Assembly: GCF_036226685.1 (NCBI RefSeq)
Contig: NZ_CP109009.1
Coordinates: 2,542,001 to 2,606,000, forward strand
Direction of reading: 5' to 3'
DNA length: 64,000 nt
Source: Streptomyces sp. NBC_00690
Lineage (GTDB): Bacteria; Actinomycetota; Actinomycetes; Streptomycetales; Streptomycetaceae
Part shown: positions 34,684 to 43,062 of the stretch, in pieces
Layout: each line of letters begins with the position of its first letter
Position numbering within the stretch: the first letter of the stretch is position 1
Translations under genes and position numbers: made by a program
The notes under the pieces: generated by a model
Told to the model about the DNA's origin: nothing
The model's input: only the letters and a program-made list of their open reading frames with translations
Database searches by the model: none

Positions 34684-35534
34684 CCGGACCCGGGAACCTG
34701 TCCGTGCAGCGGCTCACGTTCTACCCCGTCAAGGGCTGTGCGGGCACGGACACCGCATCGGCGTCCGTGACGACGATCGGCCTGGCGCACGACCGCACAT
34801 TCATGGTCGTCGACGCGGCGGACGGCACCTTCAGGAGCCAGCGCACCCTGCCCGCCATGGCTGCGATCCGGCCGACGATCACCGATGACGGCAGCACACT
34901 TCGCCTCTCGGCACCGGATGTGGACGAGCTGGTGCTCCAGGTCGCGCCGGAGGGTCGACGCCGAGCGGTGAGCATGTTCGGCCGGCCCATCGGTGAGGGC
35001 GTGGACCAGGGGGAAGACGCCGCCGCGTGGTTCTCCAAGGCGTTGGGGGCCGCGTCCCGACTCGTGCGCGTACCGGACGACTTCGACCGGGACGGCTGGG
35101 GCGAGACCCCCGGCAAGGTCGGGTTCGCGGACGCCCATGCCGTCCTGGTGGTCTCCCAGGCATCGTTGGACCATCTCAATGCGCTCATCACCGCGCGGGG
35201 CGCGGCACCCGTGCCCATGGACCGCTTCCGGCCGAACATCGTCCTCGACGGGTGCAGTGACGCACACGCCGAGGACACGCTGCGCCGCCTCGACATCGGG
35301 ACCGTGGGACTGGCGTACGCGGTACGGGCGACCCGGTGCGCCGTCCCGATGGTGGACCAGCGCACCGGAGCACGTTCGGGTCCCGAGCCCATCCGCACCC
35401 TCGCCACCTATCGGCGGGAACCGCAGTACGACAACAAGGTCAGCTTCGGGATGAAGGCCGCGGTCGTACGGCAGGGTTCACTGTCCGTCGGCGACCTCGT
35501 CTCGGCGATCGCCGTTCGCGAAGAGGACGGCTGA
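34680..35534 (+). CDS. MOSC-domain protein
   Basis: The 284-residue protein has an N-terminal beta-barrel (MOSC_N: SVQRLTFYPVKGCAG, IGLAHDRTFMVVD) and a MOSC domain (DAHAVLVVSQASLDHLN, RFRPNIVLDG, then TRCAVPMVDQRTG with the conserved Cys thought to hold sulfur or molybdenum). Eukaryotic and bacterial relatives (mARC, YcbX) are molybdenum enzymes reducing N-hydroxylated compounds. The start overlaps the GNAT stop by 4 bases. A link between the two activities is not known to me. Confidence 0.88.
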   Translation: MTGPGNLSVQRLTFYPVKGCAGTDTASASVTTIGLAHDRTFMVVDAADGTFRSQRTLPAMAAIRPTITDDGSTLRLSAPDVDELVLQVAPEGRRRAVSMFGRPIGEGVDQGEDAAAWFSKALGAASRLVRVPDDFDRDGWGETPGKVGFADAHAVLVVSQASLDHLNALITARGAAPVPMDRFRPNIVLDGCSDAHAEDTLRRLDIGTVGLAYAVRATRCAVPMVDQRTGARSGPEPIRTLATYRREPQYDNKVSFGMKAAVVRQGSLSVGDLVSAIAVREEDG

Positions 35535-35572
35535 CGGCTGGCGGCTTGGTCCGGCCTGCCGTCCCTGCTGGT

Positions 35573-37060
35573 TCAGCAGCGGGGGATCGGTTTGCTGTAC
35601 GTGGTGTTGCTCGGGTTGGCCACGTAGTAGTCGGACACGTACCGGCCGTTCTCCAGACGGTTCCAGATCTTGGTGGTGCCGACCGTCGACCCGGATCGCT
35701 GGCAGTACACCCAGGCCAGCGCGCCGTGCGGAAGGGTCGCCCGGACGGCGTAGGAAGCGCCCGGACCCGTGCGTTCCGAGAGGCCGCCGGCCGCGGTGAC
35801 CTGGTACGGGTAGAGACAGCGGGGCAGCGGAGCGCTGTAGCCGGTCGCCGAAGGCGTGCTCACGTACCGGTCGCTGACGTAGGAGCCGTCGGCGAGCTTG
35901 TTCCACACGGCTGAGCCGCCGACGGACTGTCCCGGTGTCTGGCACAGCACTTTCAGCGCGGCTCCCGGGGCGTGCGAGCGGCTGACCGCGTACGTCGACG
36001 AGGGGCCGGTACGGGCGTTCAGGGTGGTGGTGCTGGTGACCTTGTACGGATAGGCGAGGGTTGCCACCGGTGTGTCGAGACGGTTGCTGTCGATCCAGAT
36101 GGTGGTGCCGCCGTGGGTCTCGTTGTGGCTGCCGCGGAACTGCTTCGCCCGCTGGTGCACGGCCCATCTGGAGTCGGGGATGTTGGTCCATCCCTTGAGC
36201 GAGTCGACCTCGTCGTACCGTGCGATCCAGAGCGCGTCGGGACGTGCGTAGGCCGTGGAGGTGTAGACGTCGGAGAGTTGCTTCGCCCCCAGGTTGAGGT
36301 TCATATAGACCCCGGACACATAGCCGAGCCGGTGCAACTCCTTGGTCCACGCGGAGACATAGGTGAGCACCGCGGTCCGGCAGGCGGTATCGGTCTGGGA
36401 GTAGTGCTCGATGTCGTTGTAGAACGCACTGCCCGGCTGCATGCCGAGGGCCTTCGCCTTGGCGATGGCGTCGGTGGCGGCTGCAATGCCCTGCGATCGG
36501 GCGGTGGCGGGGACGAGGCTGATCTTGGCGTCGATCGGCCTGGCCCCGCACGGTGGTTGCAGACCCTTGTAGATCGGCAGCAGACGCCACTTCAGCGCGC
36601 CGACGGACGCGACCCACGACGGGGTGAGTTCCGGTTGGGCGCAGGTGCGGTTGACCCCGCCGAAGTACACGCCGACCGCGCGATAGGGCGAGGCGGTCCA
36701 GGCGCGCATGGCGGCGAGGGGTGGTGCGGTACAGGTGTCGAAGGCGAGCCCGGCGAAGCGGGTCGAGCCCGCCCCCGCTGCGTAGGCGACCGGTGTGGCC
36801 GGTTCGGCGGCGGCGGGCGGCGCGAAGGCCAGGACGGCCGTGGCGCCCAGCGCGCCGGCCGCGGAGAACACCGCGACCGTGTGCGAAGGCTGCCTCCGGG
36901 CGCGCCGGATCGGGCGCGAGTCGGCGGACGCCGGCTGGCCGCTCGCCCTGGCGCCCGGGCCGTGGGACGAACGGGCGTGGTCCGGGTGCTGCGTGCTCGG
37001 TGCAGCCCGGTGGAGTAGTCGGTGCAGAGCTCTGCGAAGGGTGCGGTGCGGATGCCACAT
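35573..37060 (-). CDS. Secreted DUF1906 glycoside-hydrolase-like protein with two SH3-like domains
   Basis: 495 residues. A long basic N-terminus precedes a hydrophobic signal core (about residues 60-82) ending AFAPPAAA. The DUF1906/Rv2525c-like barrel follows (TRFAGLAFDTC, AVGVYFGGVNRTC, GSAFYNDIEHY, WIARYDEVDSLKGW), then two repeats of an SH3-like module, each with LNARTGPSSTYAV or LSERTGPGASYAV and WN(K/R)L...G.YVSD.YV. Such proteins are exported and presumed to act on the cell wall. The IEH motif could be catalytic. The real start may be internal, since ATG at 37060 gives an unusually long pre-signal. Confidence 0.85.
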   Translation of the reverse strand: MWHPHRTLRRALHRLLHRAAPSTQHPDHARSSHGPGARASGQPASADSRPIRRARRQPSHTVAVFSAAGALGATAVLAFAPPAAAEPATPVAYAAGAGSTRFAGLAFDTCTAPPLAAMRAWTASPYRAVGVYFGGVNRTCAQPELTPSWVASVGALKWRLLPIYKGLQPPCGARPIDAKISLVPATARSQGIAAATDAIAKAKALGMQPGSAFYNDIEHYSQTDTACRTAVLTYVSAWTKELHRLGYVSGVYMNLNLGAKQLSDVYTSTAYARPDALWIARYDEVDSLKGWTNIPDSRWAVHQRAKQFRGSHNETHGGTTIWIDSNRLDTPVATLAYPYKVTSTTTLNARTGPSSTYAVSRSHAPGAALKVLCQTPGQSVGGSAVWNKLADGSYVSDRYVSTPSATGYSAPLPRCLYPYQVTAAGGLSERTGPGASYAVRATLPHGALAWVYCQRSGSTVGTTKIWNRLENGRYVSDYYVANPSNTTYSKPIPRC

Positions 37061-37204
37061 ACGAGTCCCCCAAGGTGTGGCGCAAACCGATTGGCATCAG
37101 GATGCCCGGTTTTGCGGGTTCTGGACCCTATGCGGAGGGACATTGCGCCGAAGCGCGTACGAGGACGCCCGCCGTCCGGTCGAGAGCGGCGGGCGTCACA
37201 GGGC

Positions 37205-37504
37205 TCAGCGCCCGTAGCGGATCAGCGCACGCACCATGCGGCAGGTGGTGTCCGACGGGGGGTGGATGCCGACCTGGTCTGCCATCGCCCGGATCCTGCG
37301 GTTGTCAGCGGTGGCCGGGTGGTAGACGCCGGAGTCGAGCAGGGCTATGGCGAGGCGCATCGCCTTCAACCGGCGGTTGTGCGTCACGTACCAATCGCGC
37401 GGCTGCCCGGCTGGCAGCGGCTTCTTCAGGGGGATTTGCTTCGCCGCGGGCTCGGTGCCCGAGTCGGTCTGCGACGGCTTTCTCATCAGCTTGACCACGG
37501 TCAT
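37205..37504 (-). CDS. Small basic protein of unknown function (99 aa)
   Basis: MTVVKLMRKPSQTDSGTEPA opens a 99-residue basic protein with HNRRLKAMRLAIALLDSGVY and a C-terminal TCRMVRALIRYG. GGAGG lies 6 bases before the ATG at 37504; an in-frame TTG two codons earlier is too close to it. No domain recognised. The middle helix resembles a nucleic-acid-binding helix by charge only. It lies between the DUF1906 gene and the ArsC-like gene. Confidence 0.6.
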   Translation of the reverse strand: MTVVKLMRKPSQTDSGTEPAAKQIPLKKPLPAGQPRDWYVTHNRRLKAMRLAIALLDSGVYHPATADNRRIRAMADQVGIHPPSDTTCRMVRALIRYGR

Positions 37505-37673
37505 CGGCAACCTCCAGACGTGCTGGCGGGACCATCCCGAACTACCTCCATTCTACTGCCGGGCACTGACAATCGTCCCTGCTCAGACGGCATCTGACGG
37601 TGATTTGAACGCGCCGTCGAGCGCCGTGGCGAGTGTTCTGCTGGGCGCCCTGTTGGGGCACCCTTTTGGGCAC

Positions 37674-37701
37674 TTGGCCGTACGGCTTCGGCGGGTACGG
37701 T
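37674..37701 (+). promoter_or_regulatory. Possible leaderless promoter of the ArsC-like gene
   Basis: TTGGCC (37674-37679), 16 bases, then TACGGT (37696-37701) stand 8 bases before the ATG at 37709. No ribosome site is visible between, so the transcript may start at or next to the AUG. Confidence 0.45.
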
Positions 37702-37708
37702 GCCTCCC

Positions 37709-38071
37709 ATGGAGATCTGGATCAATCCCGCCTGTTCGAAGTGCCGCAGCGCCCTCGGCCTCCTCGACGAGGAGGGCGCCCAGTACACCGTGCGCCGCTA
37801 TCTGGAGGACGTACCGAGCGAGGACGAGATCCGCACGGTCCTGGAACGGCTGGGACTCGCCCCCTGGGACATCACCCGCACCCAGGAACCCGAGGCCAAA
37901 GCCCTGGAGCTGGCCGGTTGGCCGCGCACGGACGAGTCGCGCGACCGTTGGATCGCGGCGCTCGCCAGCCACCCGCGGCTCATCCAGCGCCCGATCATCA
38001 CGGCGGACGACGGCACGGCCGTGGTGGCCCGCACCGACGAAGCCGTACGGGACGCCATCGGCCGCGGTTGA
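37709..38071 (+). CDS. ArsC/Spx-family thioredoxin-fold protein
   Basis: The 120-residue protein begins MEIWINPACSKCRSALGLLD with Cys9 and Cys12, a CxxC in place of the single catalytic Cys (CxxS) common in arsenate reductases. DVPSEDEIRTVLERLG and RPIITADDGTAVVAR match the ArsC-like fold. Arsenate reduction is possible, but in actinobacteria this subgroup (arsenate reductase and related) is mostly uncharacterised, and no ars genes are nearby. It is convergent with the Gfo/Idh gene, 8 bases apart. Confidence 0.85.
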   Translation: MEIWINPACSKCRSALGLLDEEGAQYTVRRYLEDVPSEDEIRTVLERLGLAPWDITRTQEPEAKALELAGWPRTDESRDRWIAALASHPRLIQRPIITADDGTAVVARTDEAVRDAIGRG

Positions 38072-38079
38072 GCATCCGC

Positions 38080-39003
38080 TCAACCCAACTGGGACTCCGC
38101 TTCGGCCAGGATCTGCGTCAGACGCATTCCCCAGCGCACATCGCAGTCGTGCGCGTGCCCCGTGCGCGAAGCCTCCAGCAGTCCGTCGATCGCGCTCCCG
38201 AAGGAGGCGATCGCATCGGACCACTGCGGCAGCTGTACCCGCCCCTGATCCCCCATAAGTTCGACGCCCACCGCCGCTGCCTTCGGCGGTGCGCTGAGGC
38301 CCACCGTGACCGTGCTCGACGCACCTGACGCATGGCGCAGCACCAGATGGACCGTGTCCAGGGGGCCCCGGGCGGCCGTCACATCGGTGACGTCCCCGAG
38401 TACCGGTATCAACACGGACAGGACATGCGGCCCGACATCCCAGAGGCCGCCCTTCTCCCGGCGCCAGCGGGACGCGGCATAGCCACCGGCCTCGGCGGGC
38501 GCACCGTCCGCGGCGTACAGCGAACCGAGCCACTGGGCCTGGGCGGTGAACCAGCCGCCGACCGCGGCCTGCTGCTCGATCCACGGCCGGGTCTGTGCCG
38601 CGAACCGCAGGGTGCAGAAGACCACGGATGCCACTTTGGCGCGCTCGGCCGCTTCGGCGACCGCGCGGGCACCCGCCACCGTCGTCGCGACCGGTTTGTC
38701 GAGCAGTAGATGGCAGCCCGCTTCCGCGGCGCGCACCGCCCACGACGCCTGAATGTCCGGTGGCAGGGCGAAGGCGACCGCGTCGCAGTCGGCGAACAAC
38801 TCCGCGGCTCCAAAATCGCCGCTGAAGGCCCGGGTGCCGTGCGCGGCGGCGAGCTCGGCAGCGGCCTCGGGGCGCCGCGCCCAGACGCCCGCGAACTCGA
38901 TGCCCCGGTGGGAGGCGAGGGCGGGTGCCTGGGTGCGCTCGGCCCAGGGGCCGGCACCCAGCAGTCCAAAGCGCGGTTTCCGCGCGGGCTCGTGATCAGT
39001 CAT
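38080..39003 (-). CDS. Gfo/Idh/MocA-family oxidoreductase
   Basis: The 307-residue protein has an N-terminal Rossmann fold (RFGLLGAGPWAERTQAPAL), ALPPDIQASWAVRAAEAGCH and LLLDKPVATT, where EKP is the usual motif and here reads DKP. GGLWDVGPHVLSVLIPVLGD in the C-terminal half holds the conserved Asp-x-x-x-His pair. Family members oxidise or reduce sugars or inositols with NAD(P). The substrate is unknown. ATG at 39003. It is divergent from the TROVE-like operon. Confidence 0.9.
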   Translation of the reverse strand: MTDHEPARKPRFGLLGAGPWAERTQAPALASHRGIEFAGVWARRPEAAAELAAAHGTRAFSGDFGAAELFADCDAVAFALPPDIQASWAVRAAEAGCHLLLDKPVATTVAGARAVAEAAERAKVASVVFCTLRFAAQTRPWIEQQAAVGGWFTAQAQWLGSLYAADGAPAEAGGYAASRWRREKGGLWDVGPHVLSVLIPVLGDVTDVTAARGPLDTVHLVLRHASGASSTVTVGLSAPPKAAAVGVELMGDQGRVQLPQWSDAIASFGSAIDGLLEASRTGHAHDCDVRWGMRLTQILAEAESQLG

Positions 39004-39069
39004 GGCCTCAGTGTGCCCGCCGGTTCGAATTCCCGTAGAGCCCTGTGGATGAGGTGTTGTAGGTTCAAC

Positions 39070-39158
39070 GAGCCGGCCGCGGGACTCCGGTGTGACTTCC
39101 GGGACTTGCCTATGAAGCAGTGATTTCGCTGATCACGCCCTCATTCCCCGGCCGGTTT
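39070..39158 (+). ncRNA. Candidate structured RNA upstream of the TROVE-like gene
   Basis: By hand this segment folds into an outer helix (39070-39083 with 39146-39158, one bulge), an internal loop, a 7-bp helix (GGTGTGA 39089-39095 / TCACGCC 39133-39139, one G-U), and then two adjacent hairpins (CTTC/GAAG, 39096-39117; CAGTG/CGCTG, 39118-39131) forming a compact three-way junction. TROVE (Ro-type) proteins elsewhere bind Y RNAs encoded next to them. GC-rich DNA folds easily, so this is only a candidate; it could equally be promoter or leader. Confidence 0.2.
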
Positions 39159-39296
39159 CCGCTGCTCGGAACTTCGTCCGCATCGAACCTCCCGCCGGGC
39201 CGCCGGGCCCGTCCGACCACCGCGGAGACGGCTCGCGCGGATGGGTGTCGCCCGCAGCGGGGCCGGACGCACCGCCACGGGAGCAGGGGAAGACGC

Positions 39297-40724
39297 ATGG
39301 CAGGGACCGCGGGGACCGTCGCCGATCTGATCGCCGCCGAGGACGTGCTCCTCTTTGTGAACGCCGCGGTCACCTCCACCGGACAGCGGGAGTTCCACTC
39401 CGGGGCGGGTGAACAACGGTTGTCCCTGGCGTTCCTGCACGAGTACGTACGGATCAACTACCGCCCCCTCTACGCGGCGGTGCTGGCCCTCGACATCAAC
39501 GACCACAACGCGGCGCGCATCGTCGTCGATCTGCTGCGCACCGCGGACGAGGCCACCTCCGCACAGAAGCGGAGCGAGGGGCGTCTGATCGCCGCCCGGT
39601 TGGCTGCCCTGCCGCCGCAGCGCGTCTACCGGGTCTTCCGGGCGCTCCGCACCGCCGGGGTCAACAATCGCCGTACCCGGGCGATCCAGCGGGACTGGCT
39701 GGCCGCCCGCCCGGATCTGGGCCATGACGCGGTGAAGTACCGCAGCGGACTGAAGACGGTGGCCCGCCACGCCCATCAGCCTCTCGGCAGTGAACTGGGA
39801 AACTTCCTGTTCCGCCCCGGCAAGACCGCCCGCTACGCGGATGCGCGCCTCGACGCCTACCGTCGGGCGCGCTACGAGCAGGGGGCGATCTACGAACTGC
39901 CGTTCACGGTCGCCGAGGGGTTCGCGGCGAAGCACGGGGTGCCGCGTGCGCTCTTCCTGGAACGGATCGCGCCGCGGATGACCCGGCTGGAGCGGTTGCG
40001 CACCCAGCGCTCGACCGGGATGCCCACGGACCTGACCGCGATGCCGCTCACCCGGCTTGCCCTCTTCGTCCTGTCGCTGTCACGGCAGGAGCGCCACGCT
40101 CGGCGGACGGAGTTGACGGGCGCCCTTCGGGCTGCGGCGGCCCGGGTCGCCGGACCGCACGCGGGCGGTTGGGGGCGGGTCTCGGCCGTGCTGGACGACA
40201 GCTACTCGTCATCGGGGTCGGGGGTGAAGCGGCGTCGACCGCTCGCCGTCGCCCTGGGCGCGCACTTCCTGTTGGAGGCATTGGCCGGTTCCTATCGTGC
40301 GCACTGGCTCTCGGGTGGCAGCGATGCACTGTTGGTGCGCCCCTGGGGTCCGAGTCCGCTCGGCACCCGGGTGTTGGACGCCCTGGAGGACTCACCCGAT
40401 CGCTTGGTGATCGTCTCCGACGGCTGGGACAACGCGCCACCGGGGCTGGCGGGCGAAGTGCTGCGGATCTGGCGCACCCGGCTCGACGGGGAGCGCCGCA
40501 CCAGCGTCGTCCATCTGAATCCGGTGTACGACGCGGACGCCTTCGATGTGCGCCGGTTGGCGCCGAGTGTGCCGACGGCCGGCGTGCGGGACGCGGAGGA
40601 CCTCGCGGCGCTGGTGGAGATCGCACAGTTCGCCGAGGGTCGTACGGGTCTGCCGGAACTGCTGGCGTACCTCGACCGCCGAGCGGACGCCTTCTTGACC
40701 GGACGGGGAGGGGACGAGCGGTGA
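39297..40724 (+). CDS. TROVE-like protein with vWA-type MIDAS motif
   Basis: 475 residues. The N-terminal two thirds are helical repeats (FLHEYVRINYRPLYAAVLAL, NAARIVVDLLRTADEA, LPPQRVYRVFRALRTAG) with YELPFTVAEGFAAKHGVPR followed by MTRLERLRTQ, an order similar to the TROVE domain of Ro/Rsr proteins. The C-terminal third looks like a von Willebrand A domain: SAVLDDSYSSSG gives DxSxS (Asp300, Ser302, Ser304), and RLVIVSDGWDNAPPG supplies the later Asp. Ro proteins bind Y RNA and misfolded RNA. ATG at 39297 with AGGGGA upstream. Its stop overlaps the next start (GTGA), so both proteins are made together. TROVE assignment is by pattern, not by search. Confidence 0.6.
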   Translation: MAGTAGTVADLIAAEDVLLFVNAAVTSTGQREFHSGAGEQRLSLAFLHEYVRINYRPLYAAVLALDINDHNAARIVVDLLRTADEATSAQKRSEGRLIAARLAALPPQRVYRVFRALRTAGVNNRRTRAIQRDWLAARPDLGHDAVKYRSGLKTVARHAHQPLGSELGNFLFRPGKTARYADARLDAYRRARYEQGAIYELPFTVAEGFAAKHGVPRALFLERIAPRMTRLERLRTQRSTGMPTDLTAMPLTRLALFVLSLSRQERHARRTELTGALRAAAARVAGPHAGGWGRVSAVLDDSYSSSGSGVKRRRPLAVALGAHFLLEALAGSYRAHWLSGGSDALLVRPWGPSPLGTRVLDALEDSPDRLVIVSDGWDNAPPGLAGEVLRIWRTRLDGERRTSVVHLNPVYDADAFDVRRLAPSVPTAGVRDAEDLAALVEIAQFAEGRTGLPELLAYLDRRADAFLTGRGGDER

Positions 40725-41869
40725 ACGGACTGGATCTGACCGGGTTGACGGTGATGCCGTCGCAGGTCTGGGGCGGTGTTCGGCTCGTGCCCCTGGTGCG
40801 TACGGAGCCGGTGCCCGGGCTGCGGCTGCACCACGAGATCTACGACCGGGCCATCGGCGAGGTGCAGGTGGGTCCGCGGGCCCACTATCTGTCGTACGTC
40901 CCGCACGGGTTCATCGCGGACTGGTCGGGAGACGGGGGCCAGCAGGCGGCTTACGGCAGCCGGTTGGCGCCGTCGGCGGACGGCGGGGCGGACTGCGTTC
41001 CCGTGCGGATGCACCACCGGCTGGCCAAGCGTCGACGGAGCAAGGGCGTCAGCGAGCAGCGGCTGCGGTTCCTCCCCCTGCACCTGGCGTTGGAGGGGTA
41101 TCTGGCGCTGCACTTCGGCGGGCCGTCCGTGGTCTGGGACGAGTGGTCCCAGCAGGCGGTACGGCAGGGGCTCTCGCCACGGGCCGAGGCGGCGTACGCG
41201 GGTTGGCAGGTGCCGGGGCTCGGACAGGCGCTGCGGATCTTCGAGATCCATCCCGGTCAGTGCGGTGTGCTGGTGTACACGGCGGATTCCCTGGCTGCCG
41301 CCTTCGTCGTGCCGCATCCGGACGACTACCGCGCTCTGCACCCCTCGCTGATCGAGGACCTCTACGGCGAGCTGGTGTACCAGTACGCACACTTCTCGGG
41401 CGATGTGCCGGACTTCGAGGTGCGGATCGGCGGGGAGCGTCACATCCGGACCCTGGCCGATCTCCGGCTGGCCGCGCGGGGGCAGGAGAGGAATTGGGTA
41501 CAGGGCCATGACGCGCTGATGTCCGCGCGGCTGCTGGGCCCCTCGTACCGCTTCGATCGGGTGTATCGGATGGATCGCTTCGCCCTGTGGCGGTTCCTGC
41601 CGTCCTTCTCGCGGAGCGAGCCCGAGCAGCACATCGGGGAGGCGATCTGCGACCACCGGGGCCGGGTCGCCTATCTGAAGACCTTCCGGCTGTCGGACGC
41701 GCAGATCAGACGCGGGCACCTGCTCGACCGGCTGCACGATCACGATTGGCACCTGGACCGGACGGCGGAGGCCATGGGGGTCAGCCGGACGCAGTTGGTG
41801 AGGCGTGTCGAGGATGCCGGTTTCGGTTCGCTGCTGAAGCACGGGGCGGAGCGCGCGAGCGCCCGATAG
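40721..41869 (+). CDS. ARPP-2-like protein with C-terminal Fis-type HTH
   Basis: 382 residues, soluble. The N-terminal part (LTVMPSQVWGGVRLVPLVRT, LHHEIYDRAIGEVQVGPRAH, SYVPHGFIADWSGD) resembles proteins I recall annotated ARPP-2, a family named for association with ADP-ribosylglycohydrolase and rhodanese-phosphatase genes in RNA-repair neighbourhoods. The last 40 residues (HLDRTAEAMGVSRTQLVRRV, DAGFGSLLKHG) look like a Fis/NtrC-type helix-turn-helix. The middle has LEGYLALHFGGPSVVWDEWS and ARPP-type beta segments. Translationally coupled to the TROVE-like gene. Biochemical activity is unknown. Confidence 0.6.
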   Translation: MNGLDLTGLTVMPSQVWGGVRLVPLVRTEPVPGLRLHHEIYDRAIGEVQVGPRAHYLSYVPHGFIADWSGDGGQQAAYGSRLAPSADGGADCVPVRMHHRLAKRRRSKGVSEQRLRFLPLHLALEGYLALHFGGPSVVWDEWSQQAVRQGLSPRAEAAYAGWQVPGLGQALRIFEIHPGQCGVLVYTADSLAAAFVVPHPDDYRALHPSLIEDLYGELVYQYAHFSGDVPDFEVRIGGERHIRTLADLRLAARGQERNWVQGHDALMSARLLGPSYRFDRVYRMDRFALWRFLPSFSRSEPEQHIGEAICDHRGRVAYLKTFRLSDAQIRRGHLLDRLHDHDWHLDRTAEAMGVSRTQLVRRVEDAGFGSLLKHGAERASAR

Positions 41870-41889
41870 CGGATGGGGGTCAACGCCGG

Positions 41890-41935
41890 GTTACCTACGT
41901 AACACCTCAGGTAACCCGGCGGCCACATACGTAAC
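41890..41935 (+). promoter_or_regulatory. GTnAC half-site cluster upstream of glnII
   Basis: GTTAC (41890-41894) and GTAAC at 41899, 41911 and 41931 lie 87-132 bases before the glnII start. These are GlnR-type half-sites (gTnAC), but the spacing (9, 12 and 20 bases) is not the exact 11-base period seen at glnA. Known GlnR control of Streptomyces glnII supports the assignment. Confidence 0.55.
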
Positions 41936-42021
41936 ACGGGGTTCATCTTCGGGCAATGGTCGGGAAATCGCCCTTTGCGAAGCTTCGGGGCATACAGCAG
42001 CACCAGCAAAGGACGGGACCC

Positions 42022-43047
42022 GTGACCTTCAAGGCTGAGTACATCTGGATCGACGGCACCGAGCCCACTGCCAAGCTCCGCTCCAAGACGAGGATCCTGG
42101 CCACCGGCGCTGAGCTGCCCCTGTGGGGCTTCGACGGCTCCAGCACCAACCAGGCCGAGGGCAGCTCGTCGGACTGTGTGCTGAAGCCCGTCTACACCTG
42201 TCCGGACCCGATCCGCGGCGGAGATGACGTACTGGTGCTGTGCGAGGTGCTGAACACGGATCTGAGCCCGCACCGCTCCAACACTCGGGCGGAGCTGGTG
42301 GAGACGGCGGAGCGGTTCGCCGCGCAGGAGCCGATCTTCGGCATCGAGCAGGAGTACACGTTCTTCCAGGGCGACCGTCCGCTCGGCTTCCCCGTCGGCG
42401 GCTTCCCCGCCCCGCAGGGCGGCTACTACTGCGGCGTCGGCGTGGACGAGATCCACGGCCGTGACGTGGTCGAAGCCCACCTGGAGAACTGCCTCACCGC
42501 GGGCCTCGGCATCTCGGGGATCAACGCCGAGGTGATGCCGGGACAGTGGGAGTTCCAGGTCGGCCCGCTGAACCCGGTCGTCGTCGCGGACCAGCTGTGG
42601 ATCGCCCGCTGGCTGCTCTACCGCACGGCCGAGGACTTCAACGTCGCGGCGACCCTGGCGCCCAAGCCCGTACGGGGCGATTGGAACGGCGCGGGCGCAC
42701 ACACCAACTTCTCCACCCGGGCGATGCGCGAGGACGGCGGATACCCGGCGATCATCACCGCCTGTGAGTCGCTGGGCGAGGGCTCCAAGCCGCTCGACCA
42801 CGTCAAGAACTACGGGGCTGGCATCGACGACCGGCTCACCGGTCTGCACGAGACCGCGCCCTGGAACGAGTACAGCTACGGCGTGTCCGACCGGGGTGCG
42901 TCCGTCCGCATTCCCTGGCAAGTGGAGAAGGACGGCAAGGGCTACATCGAGGACCGCCGACCGAACGCCAACGTGGACCCGTACCTGGTGACGCGGCTGA
43001 TGGTGGACACCTGCTGCACCGCACTGGAGAAGGCCGGACAGGTCTGA
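42022..43047 (+). CDS. glnII: Glutamine synthetase type II
   Basis: This eukaryote-like, heat-labile glutamine synthetase is a second ammonium-assimilating enzyme typical of Streptomyces, Frankia and rhizobia. It has 341 residues. FKAEYIWIDGTEPTAKLRSK, LPLWGFDGSSTNQAEGSSSD, FGIEQEYTFF and GDWNGAGAHTNFSTRAMRE are the metal and ATP signatures of GSII. GTG at 42022 has AAAGGA upstream; the longer ATG at 41956 runs through the promoter region. It lacks the adenylylation loop of GlnA. Half-sites upstream suggest GlnR control. Confidence 0.95.
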   Translation: MTFKAEYIWIDGTEPTAKLRSKTRILATGAELPLWGFDGSSTNQAEGSSSDCVLKPVYTCPDPIRGGDDVLVLCEVLNTDLSPHRSNTRAELVETAERFAAQEPIFGIEQEYTFFQGDRPLGFPVGGFPAPQGGYYCGVGVDEIHGRDVVEAHLENCLTAGLGISGINAEVMPGQWEFQVGPLNPVVVADQLWIARWLLYRTAEDFNVAATLAPKPVRGDWNGAGAHTNFSTRAMREDGGYPAIITACESLGEGSKPLDHVKNYGAGIDDRLTGLHETAPWNEYSYGVSDRGASVRIPWQVEKDGKGYIEDRRPNANVDPYLVTRLMVDTCCTALEKAGQV

Positions 43048-43062
43048 TCCGAAGCGGGCCCG

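Noticed and set aside
39021..39034. CGGTTCGAATTCCC as a tRNA T-arm or tRNA-like module next to the TROVE-like gene
   Set aside because: The T-loop consensus is present by chance: the flanking five bases do not pair, and no acceptor or anticodon stem can be drawn.
41890..41935. Treating the glnII upstream half-sites as a perfect GlnR box
   Set aside because: The half-sites are real but the spacing is 9, 12 and 20 bases rather than multiples of 11, so only a candidate site is reported.
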